From positions 1 through 62,687 of the forward strand of contig FONU01000021.1 in assembly GCA_900112995.1 (NCBI GenBank): a stretch of DNA of 62,687 nt, written 5' to 3'. Positions 8,313 to 17,644 of this stretch are shown piece by piece. The stretch's first letter is position 1. Each line of letters opens with the position of its first letter. Below the pieces are notes generated by a model, which ran no database searches, had not been told where the DNA came from, and worked only from the letters and a program-made list of their open reading frames with translations. The DNA comes from [Lactobacillus] rogosae. GTDB lineage: Bacteria > Bacillota > Clostridia > Lachnospirales > Lachnospiraceae. The position numbers and the translations under genes were made by a program.

Positions 8313-10400
8313 ATGGAAAAGTTTGGAAAAGTAATTGTTAAACTCAGAATTCCAATTCTTATTCTGAGTTTCCTGCTTCTTATTCCATCTGCAATCGGAT
8401 ACTTTAATACAAGAGTTAATTACGATATTCTGTATTATCTTCCGAATGAGATAGAGACTATGCAGGGTCAGGACATTCTTATGGATGACTTCAATAAGGG
8501 TGCATACGCGATGGTCGTTGTCCAGAATATGGATACGAAGTCTACTGACAGACTTATTAAGAAGGTAGAGAATGTAGACCACGTTGCACAGGTTATTTCT
8601 TACACAGGAATAGTTGGTGAAGATGTTCCATCTGAGATTGTTCCATCAAAATTCAGAAAGTATTTCGAGAATGACAGCACAGATACAACTTTATTTGCAA
8701 TATTCTTCGATAATACAACTTCAAGTGATGATACTATGAATGCTATCATACAGATAAGAGAGCAGACAGAGGGTCAGGCCTTTATAAGTGGTATGTCAGC
8801 AGTAGTTACGGATACTAAGAATCTTTCGGAGAAAGAGACACCACTTTATGTACTTATAGCAGTAGTTCTTGTATGTATCGTGCTTGCTATATTTATGGAT
8901 TCATTTCTTGTACCAGTATTCTTTATGATAAGTATAGGAATGGCAATTGTATACAACCTGGGTTCTAACATTTTATTAGGTGAGGTTTCATATATAACTA
9001 AAGCTCTTGCGGCTGTACTTCAGTTAGGTGTTACACTGGATTATTCAATCTTCTTATGGCACAGCTACAAGGAAATGAAGGAAATATATCCGGATGACCA
9101 CAAGGAAGCGATGGCAGTTGCCATTAGTAATACACTTACATCCGTAGTTGGTTCTTCTATAACAACAGTTGCAGGTTTCATTGCACTTTGCTTTATGAGC
9201 TTCACACTTGGTCTTGACCTTGGTATCGTTATGGCAAAGGGTGTTGTATTCGGTGTTATCGGTTGTGTAACAATCCTTCCATCATTGATACTTACATTTG
9301 ACAGGGCATTAGAGAAGACAATGCATCGTGAGATTATGCCAAACTTCGATAAGCTTGCTACATTTATAGTAAACCACTCATGGATATTTGTAATTGTCTT
9401 TGTTGTATTATTAGGACCTGCTATATATGGACAGAATCATACATCAGTATATTATGATTTGTCTGATACACTTCCAGATGACCTTGCCTGCTCACAGGCT
9501 AATAAGAAGCTGGAAGAAAACTTTGATATGAATTCAATCTATATGATACTTGCTGACTCTAGTATGTCTACAGATACAGCTAACGAAATGCTTGATAAGT
9601 TAGGTGATGTAGACGGTGTACAGTTCGCACTCGGACTTGACACAGCACTTAAGTCTGGTATTCCACAGGAATTCTTACCGGCTAAGACAGTATCAGAGCT
9701 TAAGGGTGAAGATTATCAGATAATGATGATTGCTACAGATTACAAAATAGCATCAGATGAAATTAACAATCAGATTAGTAAGGTGAATGATATTGTAAAG
9801 TCTTACGATTCTAAGGCAATGGTAGTTGGTGAAGCTCCTTGTACCAAGGATCTTATCACTATAACAGATAAGGACTTTAAGACAGTCAGTGCGGTATCAA
9901 TAGTAGCTATATTTGTTATTATCCTGTTCGTACTTAAATCAATATCGCTTCCAATTATACTTGTTTCAGCAATCGAATTTGCTATCTTTGTTAATATGGG
10001 TATTCCATATTTTACGCATACACAGATACCATTTATTGCATCAGTAGTTATCGGTACTATCCAGCTTGGTGCAACAGTCGATTATGCTATTCTTATGACA
10101 ACAAGATATAAGAAGGAAAGAAGCCAGGGATACGCTAAGAAGGAAGCAATCCAGATAGCTCTTTCAACATCAATACCATCAATTATTGTTAGTGCGCTTG
10201 GTTTCTTTGCCGCAACATTTGGTGTTGGATGTATAGCTTCAGTTGATATGATTGGTTCGCTTTGTACACTTATGGCGCGTGGTGCAATTATAAGTATGTT
10301 CGTAGTTATCTTCATACTTCCATCATTGTTTGTATTATGTGATAAGCTCATTATCAATACAAGTATAGGATTTAAGCCTAAGAAGAATCAGGATATGTAA
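8313..10400 (+). CDS. MMPL/RND family exporter
   Basis: 695 aa membrane protein of the MMPL class of RND transporters. Two similar halves each contain one TM helix, a large extracytoplasmic domain and a five-TM cluster. Motifs such as LGVTLDYSIFLWHSY and LGATVDYAILMTTRY carry the Asp-Tyr pair of the proton relay in each half. These pumps export lipids or hydrophobic drugs by proton motive force. GAGGCGAG just upstream favours ATG 8313 over the in-frame ATG at 8301. It forms an operon with the repeat lipoprotein at 10488 and is under the TetR operators. Confidence 0.92.
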   Translation: MEKFGKVIVKLRIPILILSFLLLIPSAIGYFNTRVNYDILYYLPNEIETMQGQDILMDDFNKGAYAMVVVQNMDTKSTDRLIKKVENVDHVAQVISYTGIVGEDVPSEIVPSKFRKYFENDSTDTTLFAIFFDNTTSSDDTMNAIIQIREQTEGQAFISGMSAVVTDTKNLSEKETPLYVLIAVVLVCIVLAIFMDSFLVPVFFMISIGMAIVYNLGSNILLGEVSYITKALAAVLQLGVTLDYSIFLWHSYKEMKEIYPDDHKEAMAVAISNTLTSVVGSSITTVAGFIALCFMSFTLGLDLGIVMAKGVVFGVIGCVTILPSLILTFDRALEKTMHREIMPNFDKLATFIVNHSWIFVIVFVVLLGPAIYGQNHTSVYYDLSDTLPDDLACSQANKKLEENFDMNSIYMILADSSMSTDTANEMLDKLGDVDGVQFALGLDTALKSGIPQEFLPAKTVSELKGEDYQIMMIATDYKIASDEINNQISKVNDIVKSYDSKAMVVGEAPCTKDLITITDKDFKTVSAVSIVAIFVIILFVLKSISLPIILVSAIEFAIFVNMGIPYFTHTQIPFIASVVIGTIQLGATVDYAILMTTRYKKERSQGYAKKEAIQIALSTSIPSIIVSALGFFAATFGVGCIASVDMIGSLCTLMARGAIISMFVVIFILPSLFVLCDKLIINTSIGFKPKKNQDM

Positions 10401-10487
10401 TCAGAAAGATGTATGAACGGGTCAAAGGTGTATATGCCGTAACAGATATAAGAATATATCAGGAAGTAAGAAAATGGAGGAATAGTT

Positions 10488-12854
10488 ATGGTTAAGAAGA
10501 CTTTATTTAAATATAGTTCAGTATTATTAAGTGTTGTTCTTATTGCTTCAACACTTACAGGCTGTGGCACTAGCACAGCATATAATCAGACAGGCAGTGA
10601 GGTTGCAATAAGCAGTGAGGCTGCTTCTAATACAGAGAATATTATAACAAATGCTATTAAGAACGAGCTTTCAATATCAAATACAAGTACATTAAAGACA
10701 AATACAAGAGACGAGATGGTATATGTATTTGATAAGGCAGACGGAACTCAGGATCACGTTCTTGTAACAGAAAAGGTTACTGATTCTAAGGGCGAAACAA
10801 CAACTAACCAGAGCACATCTGATAAGACTGCTCCTGTTTCAATAAAGGTTACTTACAAGTTAAATGGTGTTGAAACTAAGCCAGAAGATATGATTGGCAA
10901 GAGTGGTAAGGTTACTATCAGATATGACTATACTAACAATGAGAAGAAGAATATAACAGTTAATGGAAAGTCACAGACAGCTTATGTTCCATTTACTATG
11001 ATTACAGGAACACTTCTTCCAACAGATAAGTTCAGTAATGTAGAAGTTACTAACGGCAAGGTAAGCAAGGTTGGCGATAATATCATTGCACTTGGTATGG
11101 CTATGCCAGGCTTAAAGGATACTTTAAACCTTAAGTTTGATGGTGAAAGCCTTGATATGGATATTCCAGAATACTTTGAAATATCAGCAGATGTAGAGGA
11201 TTTCGAGCTTGATATGTCTATGTCAGTTGCTACAACAAGCACACTTAATGATATAGATACAGATGATTTCTCACTTGCTAAGCTTGAAGATAAGATGAAT
11301 GAGCTTCAGTCAGCAGCTGACCAGCTTACAGATGGAACAGTTACTCTCCAGAATGGTACACAGACACTTTCTGACAGTATTCCAGCACTTACAGATGGCG
11401 TGAACCAGTTAAATGATGGTGCAAGCCAGCTTAAAGATGGTATCTATGCTTATACAGATGGTGCTACAGCTCTGGCAGCAGGTGCAGGACAGCTTAAGGA
11501 TGGTATCAGTGCATACACAGCAGGAGCTAACCAGCTTGGTGCAGGTGCAGGACAGTTACAGTCAGGTTTAAAGACTTATACTGATGGTGTAGGAGCACTT
11601 AATGCAGGTTCAGGCACATTACAGAGTGGTCTTTCAACATATACAGGCGGTGTTGCCAGTGCGGCAGCAGGTGCAGTTTCATTACAGACAGGTTTAAAGG
11701 CTTATACAGATGGTGTTGCTAGTGCAGAGGCAGGAGCTTCACAATTAAATGAAGGAATAAAGAGCATTAAGACAGCACTTATTGGAAATGTTGTTAAGGA
11801 ACTTGCAGCTAATTCAACAGCTTATAAGATGAATTCTGTAGCAGACTCAACAGGAAAGACTGTTATGGAGCAGGCAGCTGATTTACAGAAATTAGGAACA
11901 GCATTAGGCCTTAGTGATGTAACTATAGCAACAGACCTTAGTAATCTGGGTAAGAAGAGCAGTAGTGAGGCAGCAACAGATATATCGACTTATTTTGTAA
12001 AGTATCTTACAGCTTATACAACTAATATAATAACAGAGACATATACAGAAGCTGTGACAAGCGGTAAGCCATATACTCCACAGGTATCACAGGCTGGTTC
12101 AAAGGATTATGTATATGCTAACCAGTTAGGACTTCTTATTAAGGCTGCTGGTAATATAGGTGCTTCAAGTGCATTAGATGCAGTTGTTAGCAATCTTAGC
12201 AATAATGAAACTATTAATGCAGCATTAAAGCAGCTTACAGATGGAAGCCAGTCATTAACAGACGGACTTGGTGAACTTGTTAAGAATAACGATACACTTA
12301 ACGCAGGTGCATCACAGCTTAATGCAGGACTTGCACAGCTTAGTGGTAACAATGATACACTTAATGGTGGTATAGCACAGATAAGTGCAGGACTTGCACA
12401 GCTTAGCGATAACAATGATACACTTAATGGTGGTATAGCACAGATAAGCGCAGGACTTGCACAGCTTAACGACAATAATGATACACTTAACGGTGGTATT
12501 GAACAGATTGCAGGCGGTTTCAGCACACTTAATTCTAACAACGAAGCTTTAAGAAGTGGTTCTACACAGCTTGCTGATGGAACATCAACACTTAAGTCAT
12601 CTTCTGTAACTTTAGCAGATGGTGTAACACAGCTTAATGATGGTGCTATAACACTTAAAGATGGTATGGCAGAATTCAATGAGACAGGTATTAAAGCTAT
12701 TACAAGTCTTGTTGGTGATGATGCTGATACAGCAGTAGATACAATCAAGGAAGTAATCAAGCTTGGTCAGAATTACAACACATTCCTTGGTAAGTCAGAT
12801 GGTAAGGATAATTCAGTAACGTTTATATATAAGACAGCTGAATTAACTAAATAA
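10488..12854 (+). CDS. Lipoprotein with X-X-X-L-X-X-G heptad repeats, MMPL partner
   Basis: 788 aa. The signal peptide ends in lipobox LTGC, so it should be anchored outside the membrane. Residues of roughly 70-260 form a beta-rich domain. From about 270 to 750 the protein is built of YhgE/Pip-type heptads (LxDG, LxxG), which predict a long helical rod. There is no C-terminal TM segment, unlike YhgE. A 21-aa unit is repeated in tandem near 12294-12545. Strong GGAGG SD. Its position 87 bp behind the exporter suggests it extends or docks the pump across the cell wall; that role is inferred. Confidence 0.8.
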   Translation: MVKKTLFKYSSVLLSVVLIASTLTGCGTSTAYNQTGSEVAISSEAASNTENIITNAIKNELSISNTSTLKTNTRDEMVYVFDKADGTQDHVLVTEKVTDSKGETTTNQSTSDKTAPVSIKVTYKLNGVETKPEDMIGKSGKVTIRYDYTNNEKKNITVNGKSQTAYVPFTMITGTLLPTDKFSNVEVTNGKVSKVGDNIIALGMAMPGLKDTLNLKFDGESLDMDIPEYFEISADVEDFELDMSMSVATTSTLNDIDTDDFSLAKLEDKMNELQSAADQLTDGTVTLQNGTQTLSDSIPALTDGVNQLNDGASQLKDGIYAYTDGATALAAGAGQLKDGISAYTAGANQLGAGAGQLQSGLKTYTDGVGALNAGSGTLQSGLSTYTGGVASAAAGAVSLQTGLKAYTDGVASAEAGASQLNEGIKSIKTALIGNVVKELAANSTAYKMNSVADSTGKTVMEQAADLQKLGTALGLSDVTIATDLSNLGKKSSSEAATDISTYFVKYLTAYTTNIITETYTEAVTSGKPYTPQVSQAGSKDYVYANQLGLLIKAAGNIGASSALDAVVSNLSNNETINAALKQLTDGSQSLTDGLGELVKNNDTLNAGASQLNAGLAQLSGNNDTLNGGIAQISAGLAQLSDNNDTLNGGIAQISAGLAQLNDNNDTLNGGIEQIAGGFSTLNSNNEALRSGSTQLADGTSTLKSSSVTLADGVTQLNDGAITLKDGMAEFNETGIKAITSLVGDDADTAVDTIKEVIKLGQNYNTFLGKSDGKDNSVTFIYKTAELTK
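12294..12545 (+). repeat. 63-bp tandem repeat within the heptad lipoprotein gene
   Basis: Four units with a strict 63-bp period begin at 12294, 12357, 12420 and 12483. The central two are almost identical and encode TLNGGIAQISAGLAQLSDNND. Such units are prone to copy-number change without frame loss. Confidence 0.85.
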
Positions 12855-12923
12855 GCTTACTTTTCCAAAACTCTCATATATAAATTATGCCGGCCCGGTC
12901 GGCGGAAAGATTAATAATCTTTC

Positions 12924-12960
12924 AAAAAACCCCACAGAAATTCATATCTGTGGGGTTTTT
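12924..12960. terminator. Bidirectional intrinsic terminator
   Basis: Strong hairpin ACCCCACAGA...TCTGTGGGGT flanked by AAAAAA on the left and TTTTT on the right. It serves the MMPL operon and, on the other strand, the convergent MarR gene. Confidence 0.9.
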
Positions 12961-13042
12961 GCTATGCAGACAGTGCGTTAAAGGTTACGCAGCTGCGACA
13001 GTATAGTTATATGTTAATATAATTCCATAATCATTTTGAATG

Positions 13043-13480
13043 TTATGATATGCTTTTAAAATAATCTTCAAGTCTTGTAAATGTCTTAATAAGTACGGCG
13101 GCTTCATCTTCGCTTAAATCGTCAGTTATATGTTTAATCATATCCCGATGAAATCTCATATGGTGAGTGTATGCCGCATTACCCTTTGGTGTGAGGGAAG
13201 CATATACGACACGGCGGTCTTCTTCACTTCTTGTCCTTATTACATATCCCTTTTTAACAAGTCCGTTAATGCCGACTGTAAGAGTTCCCATAGTCACGCC
13301 TAAGGCCTTGGATATTGTTCCCATAGTGCGTGGCTCTTTAATTCCGATAGCTTCAATTATGTGCATATCAGTAACTGTGATGTCAGAAAATTCATCTGTA
13401 ATTAAAGCCTTTTCTTCAATGTTCATTATATCATTGAATAAAGTTACTAAAATAGAGTTCAATGATTCGTAAATGTCCAT
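13043..13480 (-). CDS. MarR family transcriptional regulator
   Basis: 145 aa winged-helix protein. The recognition region (GTISKALGVTMGTLTVGINGLVKKGYV) and wing (RTRSEEDRRVVYASLTPKG) are typical. The sequence resembles the FabT-like MarR branch that controls fatty acid synthesis in Firmicutes, but no fab genes are adjacent, so the target is unknown. A second candidate is simple autoregulation or control of the divergent KDG kinase gene. Confidence 0.88.
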   Translation of the reverse strand: MDIYESLNSILVTLFNDIMNIEEKALITDEFSDITVTDMHIIEAIGIKEPRTMGTISKALGVTMGTLTVGINGLVKKGYVIRTRSEEDRRVVYASLTPKGNAAYTHHMRFHRDMIKHITDDLSEDEAAVLIKTFTRLEDYFKSIS

Positions 13481-13630
13481 AGGTATTACTTTCCTCGCTT
13501 CAAAATATTTTTAATTATACAATGAAATGGTGTGTTAATGCAACAAAATACTGCGGTATTTATGAGTTAATGCGTTAAATACAATTTGCAATTTTATAGG
13601 ATAAGTAGTATCATTAAATGGAGTATTATT

Positions 13631-13659
13631 TTGACAATATAGAGCAATAAAAGTACAGA
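13631..13659 (+). promoter_or_regulatory. Candidate promoter of the KDG kinase gene
   Basis: TTGACA, 17-bp spacer and a weak -10 TACAGA about 60 bp before the start codon. Perfect -35, poor -10, so an activator may be needed. Confidence 0.4.
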
Positions 13660-13720
13660 TTATTGCCATAAAATATTACTTAATATCAGGTTTAAAGTTT
13701 AATGATAGATGGAGGCACGT

Positions 13721-14737
13721 ATGAAGTTCATAGCAATTGGCGAATTGATGTTAAGATTGTCACCACCTAACTATGAGAAGATAGTTACAACCCACAATTT
13801 CATAGTTAACTATGGTGGAGCAGAAGCCAACGTAGCAGTTTCACTCGCTAACCTTGGTGTAGATTCAACATTTTTTACAGTATTACCTAACACAGACCTT
13901 GGTAAGTCTTGTATCAACTACCTTAAGGCTAATGATGTACACACTAAGCACATTATCAAGTCTGACGGAAGAATGGGACTTTATTACCTTGAAGAAGGTG
14001 TTTCAGTAAGACCTTCACAGGTAATATATGATAGAGGAAGCTCAGCATTTGCTGAATATGATTATAAGGATGTAGATTTTGAGAACATCTTAAAGGATTA
14101 TGACTGGTTACATTTAAGTGGCATCACACCAGCTCTTTCATATAACTGCCGTCGTCTTATAGATAAGGCTATCAAGGCAGCTAAGAAGCTTGGACTTACG
14201 GTAAGCTTTGATCCTAATTTCAGAAGTACATTATGGTCTTTTGAAACAGCAAGGGATGTACTCAGCAGATATCTTCCATATGTAGATGTACTTATAGGTA
14301 TTGAGCCTATCCATGTATACAATGCAGATGGTACAGATGTTAAGGACGGCCTTACTATGGATCCATCATTTGAGGATATGGACAGAGTATTCAAGGCTAT
14401 TGATGAGCAGTACCATATGAAAGCAATTGCAAGAACAGTACGTTATGTTCATTCAGGAAGTAATAACTCTCTTAAGGCTTTCTACTATGCTGACGGAAAG
14501 ACTTACGAAAGCAAGACACTCAATTTTGAGATTGTTGACCGTGTTGGTGGTGGAGATGCATTCTCTTCTGGTCTTATCTATGCTCTTATGCAGAATGACT
14601 GGAAGCACGAAGATATCGTCAATTTCGCAGTAGCTTCTTCAGTAATGAAGCACGCTATCCGCGGCGATACTAACATCACAAGCGTTGACCAGATTAAGCG
14701 ACTTATGAATAATGCTTCATTTGATGTGCAGAGATAA
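13721..14737 (+). CDS. kdgK: 2-dehydro-3-deoxygluconokinase (PfkB family)
   Basis: 338 aa ribokinase-fold sugar kinase. GGAEANVAVSLANLG near residue 33 is the substrate-binding region, and DRVGGGDAFSSGLIYAL near the C-terminus is the PfkB anion-hole signature with the catalytic Asp. The N-terminal GELMLRLSPP is typical of KDG kinases, which phosphorylate 2-keto-3-deoxygluconate from pectin or hexuronate breakdown. The frame opens at 13709, but that ATG lies inside GGAGG; ATG 13721 is correctly spaced. No other uronate genes are adjacent. Confidence 0.88.
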   Translation: MKFIAIGELMLRLSPPNYEKIVTTHNFIVNYGGAEANVAVSLANLGVDSTFFTVLPNTDLGKSCINYLKANDVHTKHIIKSDGRMGLYYLEEGVSVRPSQVIYDRGSSAFAEYDYKDVDFENILKDYDWLHLSGITPALSYNCRRLIDKAIKAAKKLGLTVSFDPNFRSTLWSFETARDVLSRYLPYVDVLIGIEPIHVYNADGTDVKDGLTMDPSFEDMDRVFKAIDEQYHMKAIARTVRYVHSGSNNSLKAFYYADGKTYESKTLNFEIVDRVGGGDAFSSGLIYALMQNDWKHEDIVNFAVASSVMKHAIRGDTNITSVDQIKRLMNNASFDVQR

Positions 14738-14754
14738 TAAGCGTAGGTCATACA

Positions 14755-14811
14755 GAAGGAAGGTCTAAGGAAAATCAGTACTTGAATAATGATTTTCCCT
14801 AGACCTTCTTC
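14755..14811 (+). terminator. Long hairpin after kdgK
   Basis: A 22-bp nearly perfect stem with a 12-nt loop carrying AAGGTCTA...TAGACCTT. No T-run follows, so it may act as an mRNA-stabilising or processing stem rather than a pure terminator. It also lies in the leader of the permease gene. Confidence 0.5.
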
Positions 14812-14859
14812 ATATGAGATTAATAACAGATAGATTATGGTTAATATACCGGAGGATAT

Positions 14860-16323
14860 ATGAAAAAAATAAAAGAACTTATGCCGGAGGCATATGATTT
14901 TAATGGAAAGCTTTCATTAAAACAGGCGATACCACTTGGACTTCAGCACGTTATGGCGATGTTTGTAGGAAATCTTACACCGTTGCTTATTATTACAGGA
15001 GCCTGTGGTATTGGAGCAGGAAGTGAGTATGCATCTATTCAGGTTGCACTTTTACAGAATGCTATGATTATAGCTGGTATTGTAACACTTATACAGTTGT
15101 TTTCAATTGGACCTGTTGGAGGCAAGGTGCCTATTATTATGGGTACAAGCTCTGGATTTATCGGAGTATTCAGCAGTATAACAAAGGTTATGGGAGGCGG
15201 AGTATTAGCCTATGGTGCAATTATGGGAGCATCCATTATAGGTGGTCTTTTTGAAACTGTGCTTGGTGCATTTATTAAGCCTTTAAGAAGATTTTTCCCA
15301 TCAGTTGTAACAGGAACTGTTGTGCTTTCTATTGGACTGTCACTTATTTCTGTTGGTATCAATTCATTCGGTGGTGGAAACGGGGCTAAAGACTTTGGCT
15401 CATTAGAGAATCTGTTTCTGGCGTTTGTTGTGCTTATTGTTATATTATTCGTTAAGCACTGGACAAAGGGATATCTTAGTTCATCATCTATACTGATTGG
15501 AATTATAGTTGGTTATATTGTAGCAGCTATTATGGGCTGTGTGCTTCCACATACAGCAGTTAATGCTGAGGGAGTTGAATATACTAAGTCATGGGTACTT
15601 AACTGGAATAAGGTTGCAGAAGCTAAGTGGATTGCGATTCCTAAGTTCATGCCAGTTAAGCCAGTGTTTGACTTAAGAGCAATACTTCCTGTGCTTGTTA
15701 TGTTTGTTGTAACAGCAGTAGAAACTGTTGGAGATATATCAGGTGTTATGGTCGGTGGAGTAGGAAGAGAAGCGACAGATAAAGAACTTTCAGGCGGAGT
15801 TATGTGTGATGGTTTAGGTTCATCGCTTGCAGCACTTTTCGGTGTGCTTCCTAATACATCATTCAGCCAGAATGTTGGCCTTGTTGCAATGACTAAGGTT
15901 GTTAACAGAATTGCACTTGCATCTGGTGCTGTATTCCTTATATTATGTGGTCTTATTCCTAAGCTTGGAGCATTAATATCAATCATGCCACAGTCAGTAC
16001 TTGGTGGTGCGGCAGTTATGATGTTCTCATCAATTATTGTAAGTGGTATCCAGCTTATCACTAAGGAGCCGCTTGATGCAAGAAGGCTTTCTATTGTATC
16101 GGTTGCACTTGGTGTAGGCTATGGTATGGGTGTAAGCCCTGCAATCCTTGCACATACACCACAGGCAGTACAGCTTATGTTTGGTGAGTCTGGTATTGTT
16201 CCAGCAGCATTTGTAGCAATATTACTTAACATAATTCTTCCTAAGGATAAAGCTGAGGAAACGGTTAAAGAAGTTGTTTCAGAAGAAGCAGCAACAATAA
16301 AGGAAAAGGCTGTAACTAAATAA
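14860..16323 (+). CDS. NCS2 family nucleobase permease (xanthine/uric acid type)
   Basis: 487 aa with about 14 predicted TM segments. The NCS2 signature is present as FSQNVGLVAMTKV (compare QNxGxxxxT), placing it with purine rather than uracil carriers. GTSSGFIG near residue 105 fits the substrate region of the family. A GGAGG SD precedes the ATG. It lies beside molybdenum-hydroxylase genes, so xanthine, hypoxanthine or urate are the likely cargoes. It is convergent with the next gene, 10 bp apart, with no obvious terminator between. Confidence 0.88.
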   Translation: MKKIKELMPEAYDFNGKLSLKQAIPLGLQHVMAMFVGNLTPLLIITGACGIGAGSEYASIQVALLQNAMIIAGIVTLIQLFSIGPVGGKVPIIMGTSSGFIGVFSSITKVMGGGVLAYGAIMGASIIGGLFETVLGAFIKPLRRFFPSVVTGTVVLSIGLSLISVGINSFGGGNGAKDFGSLENLFLAFVVLIVILFVKHWTKGYLSSSSILIGIIVGYIVAAIMGCVLPHTAVNAEGVEYTKSWVLNWNKVAEAKWIAIPKFMPVKPVFDLRAILPVLVMFVVTAVETVGDISGVMVGGVGREATDKELSGGVMCDGLGSSLAALFGVLPNTSFSQNVGLVAMTKVVNRIALASGAVFLILCGLIPKLGALISIMPQSVLGGAAVMMFSSIIVSGIQLITKEPLDARRLSIVSVALGVGYGMGVSPAILAHTPQAVQLMFGESGIVPAAFVAILLNIILPKDKAEETVKEVVSEEAATIKEKAVTK

Positions 16324-16333
16324 GGTACAGCAA

Positions 16334-17557
16334 TTAGCGAAGATACCGGGAAAGACGAATAAGGCCATCAGGAGTATCAATATCATATAATTCATATTCA
16401 TCCTGTGCAGGAACTAAAACAACCTGTGCAGGATATTTTTTTGCAATAAAACCGCCACCCTTGCCTTGTGGAAGATTCATCAGTTCATCATAATATCTGG
16501 CTGGGAATATTACAGGAGAACCAGGAGTTCCATTAAAAGCAAGACGGCATATCTTACTATTATTATTGAAATAATTATTATTGGCATTGCTGGATTTATC
16601 TGTGCTGTTACAAACAAAATAACTGCTGTTGTAGTAAATAAATAAAAGGCACAGCAGCTGAAGGCTTGTCTTAGTGATAAGCGGCTGGTCTGATGGAAGA
16701 AATAATATCCCTTGGGTGCAGCAGCTTTTGTGTCTGTTAGTTTCCTTTAGAATACGTGAAACACCAAGACGTACCATATCATTTCTGTAAGGCATATTGT
16801 GTTTTATGCAATGTATATGTTCCTGTTCACATATCTGTACAAGCTCATCATGCCGGGTTACAGCAAGAGTTTCACAAAAGTCTACGAAACGGCTTATATT
16901 TATCGCATTTTCAAAGAGAGTGTTGTTGTTGAAGGAGGCTAAAAGCTTGTTGGTACCGAATCTTTTTGACATACCGGATGCCATAATAATGCACGAAATA
17001 GAGCTGAAGGTGTTATCAATATCGATTAAAAGTACATCAGATCTGCTTTTAATACTATCAAGAAATTCCGTGGATTGTTTTCTGATGACAGCTAATACGC
17101 GTGAGTTATCAAGAAGATTTTTAATGTTCTCCTGAAAAGGGATACAGGAGCTTTCCAGATAACCAAGCTCGTCAATAACAAATACACTATCAGCAGAGGT
17201 CATAAGATGCTTCTTAATGGCAGGGCAGGCGCAGTTAATAAAGCCATCCTCTACGGAGGTCATGTTGTTGCCTTTTTTAGGGGAAACAGGAGTGAGTGTA
17301 CGTGGTCTGCCAATCACATATTCTTTTCCATCATCTATAAGATTAGATTTAATAACAACTTCTGGTGTGTCTGTTCTGCGGCTTAGCAGATAATTGAAAA
17401 AATCAGACATATCCATAGTTTCTTCAATCTGGTTTAAAATGCTGTTTAACAGATATGATTTACCACTTCCCCGCTCTCCCGTAATAAACAAGTGCTTTTT
17501 ATGGGACATTTTAAAAAAAGTAATTACAGCCAGAGCGTCTAAATAACAATTATCCAT
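16334..17557 (-). CDS. Fused NTPase (THEP1-like) and MocA-like nucleotidyltransferase
   Basis: 407 aa with two domains. Residues about 17-180 look like a THEP1/nucleoside-triphosphatase P-loop domain: Walker A GERGSGKS and a DELGYLE motif matching the family DEIGxLE. Residues about 190-407 are a MobA/MocA-type transferase: IIMASGMSKRFGTNKLL (nucleotide loop) and LPSDQPLI (metal-binding Asp). MocA-type enzymes attach cytidine to molybdopterin for xanthine-dehydrogenase-type hydroxylases, which fits the neighbours. The fusion and the role of the NTPase half are notable. A GAGGTGA SD precedes the start. Confidence 0.82.
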   Translation of the reverse strand: MDNCYLDALAVITFFKMSHKKHLFITGERGSGKSYLLNSILNQIEETMDMSDFFNYLLSRRTDTPEVVIKSNLIDDGKEYVIGRPRTLTPVSPKKGNNMTSVEDGFINCACPAIKKHLMTSADSVFVIDELGYLESSCIPFQENIKNLLDNSRVLAVIRKQSTEFLDSIKSRSDVLLIDIDNTFSSISCIIMASGMSKRFGTNKLLASFNNNTLFENAINISRFVDFCETLAVTRHDELVQICEQEHIHCIKHNMPYRNDMVRLGVSRILKETNRHKSCCTQGILFLPSDQPLITKTSLQLLCLLFIYYNSSYFVCNSTDKSSNANNNYFNNNSKICRLAFNGTPGSPVIFPARYYDELMNLPQGKGGGFIAKKYPAQVVLVPAQDEYELYDIDTPDGLIRLSRYLR

Positions 17558-17587
17558 AGATTAAGTCACCTCATTTCAGTAAATGCT

Positions 17588-17615
17588 TTTATAACGTAGG
17601 CGTGTCTAGTGTAAA
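17588..17615 (-). promoter_or_regulatory. Candidate promoter of the NTPase-MocA gene
   Basis: On the minus strand, -35 TTTACA (17615-17610), 16-bp spacer and -10 TATAAA (17593-17588), about 31 bp before the start codon. Confidence 0.5.
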
Positions 17616-17644
17616 TAGACATATATACGCAGTATAGGTATAGG

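Noticed and set aside
12107-12760. Minus-strand 217-codon frame opposite the heptad-repeat lipoprotein
   Set aside because: It mirrors the repeats of the real gene and has no SD or recognisable domain.
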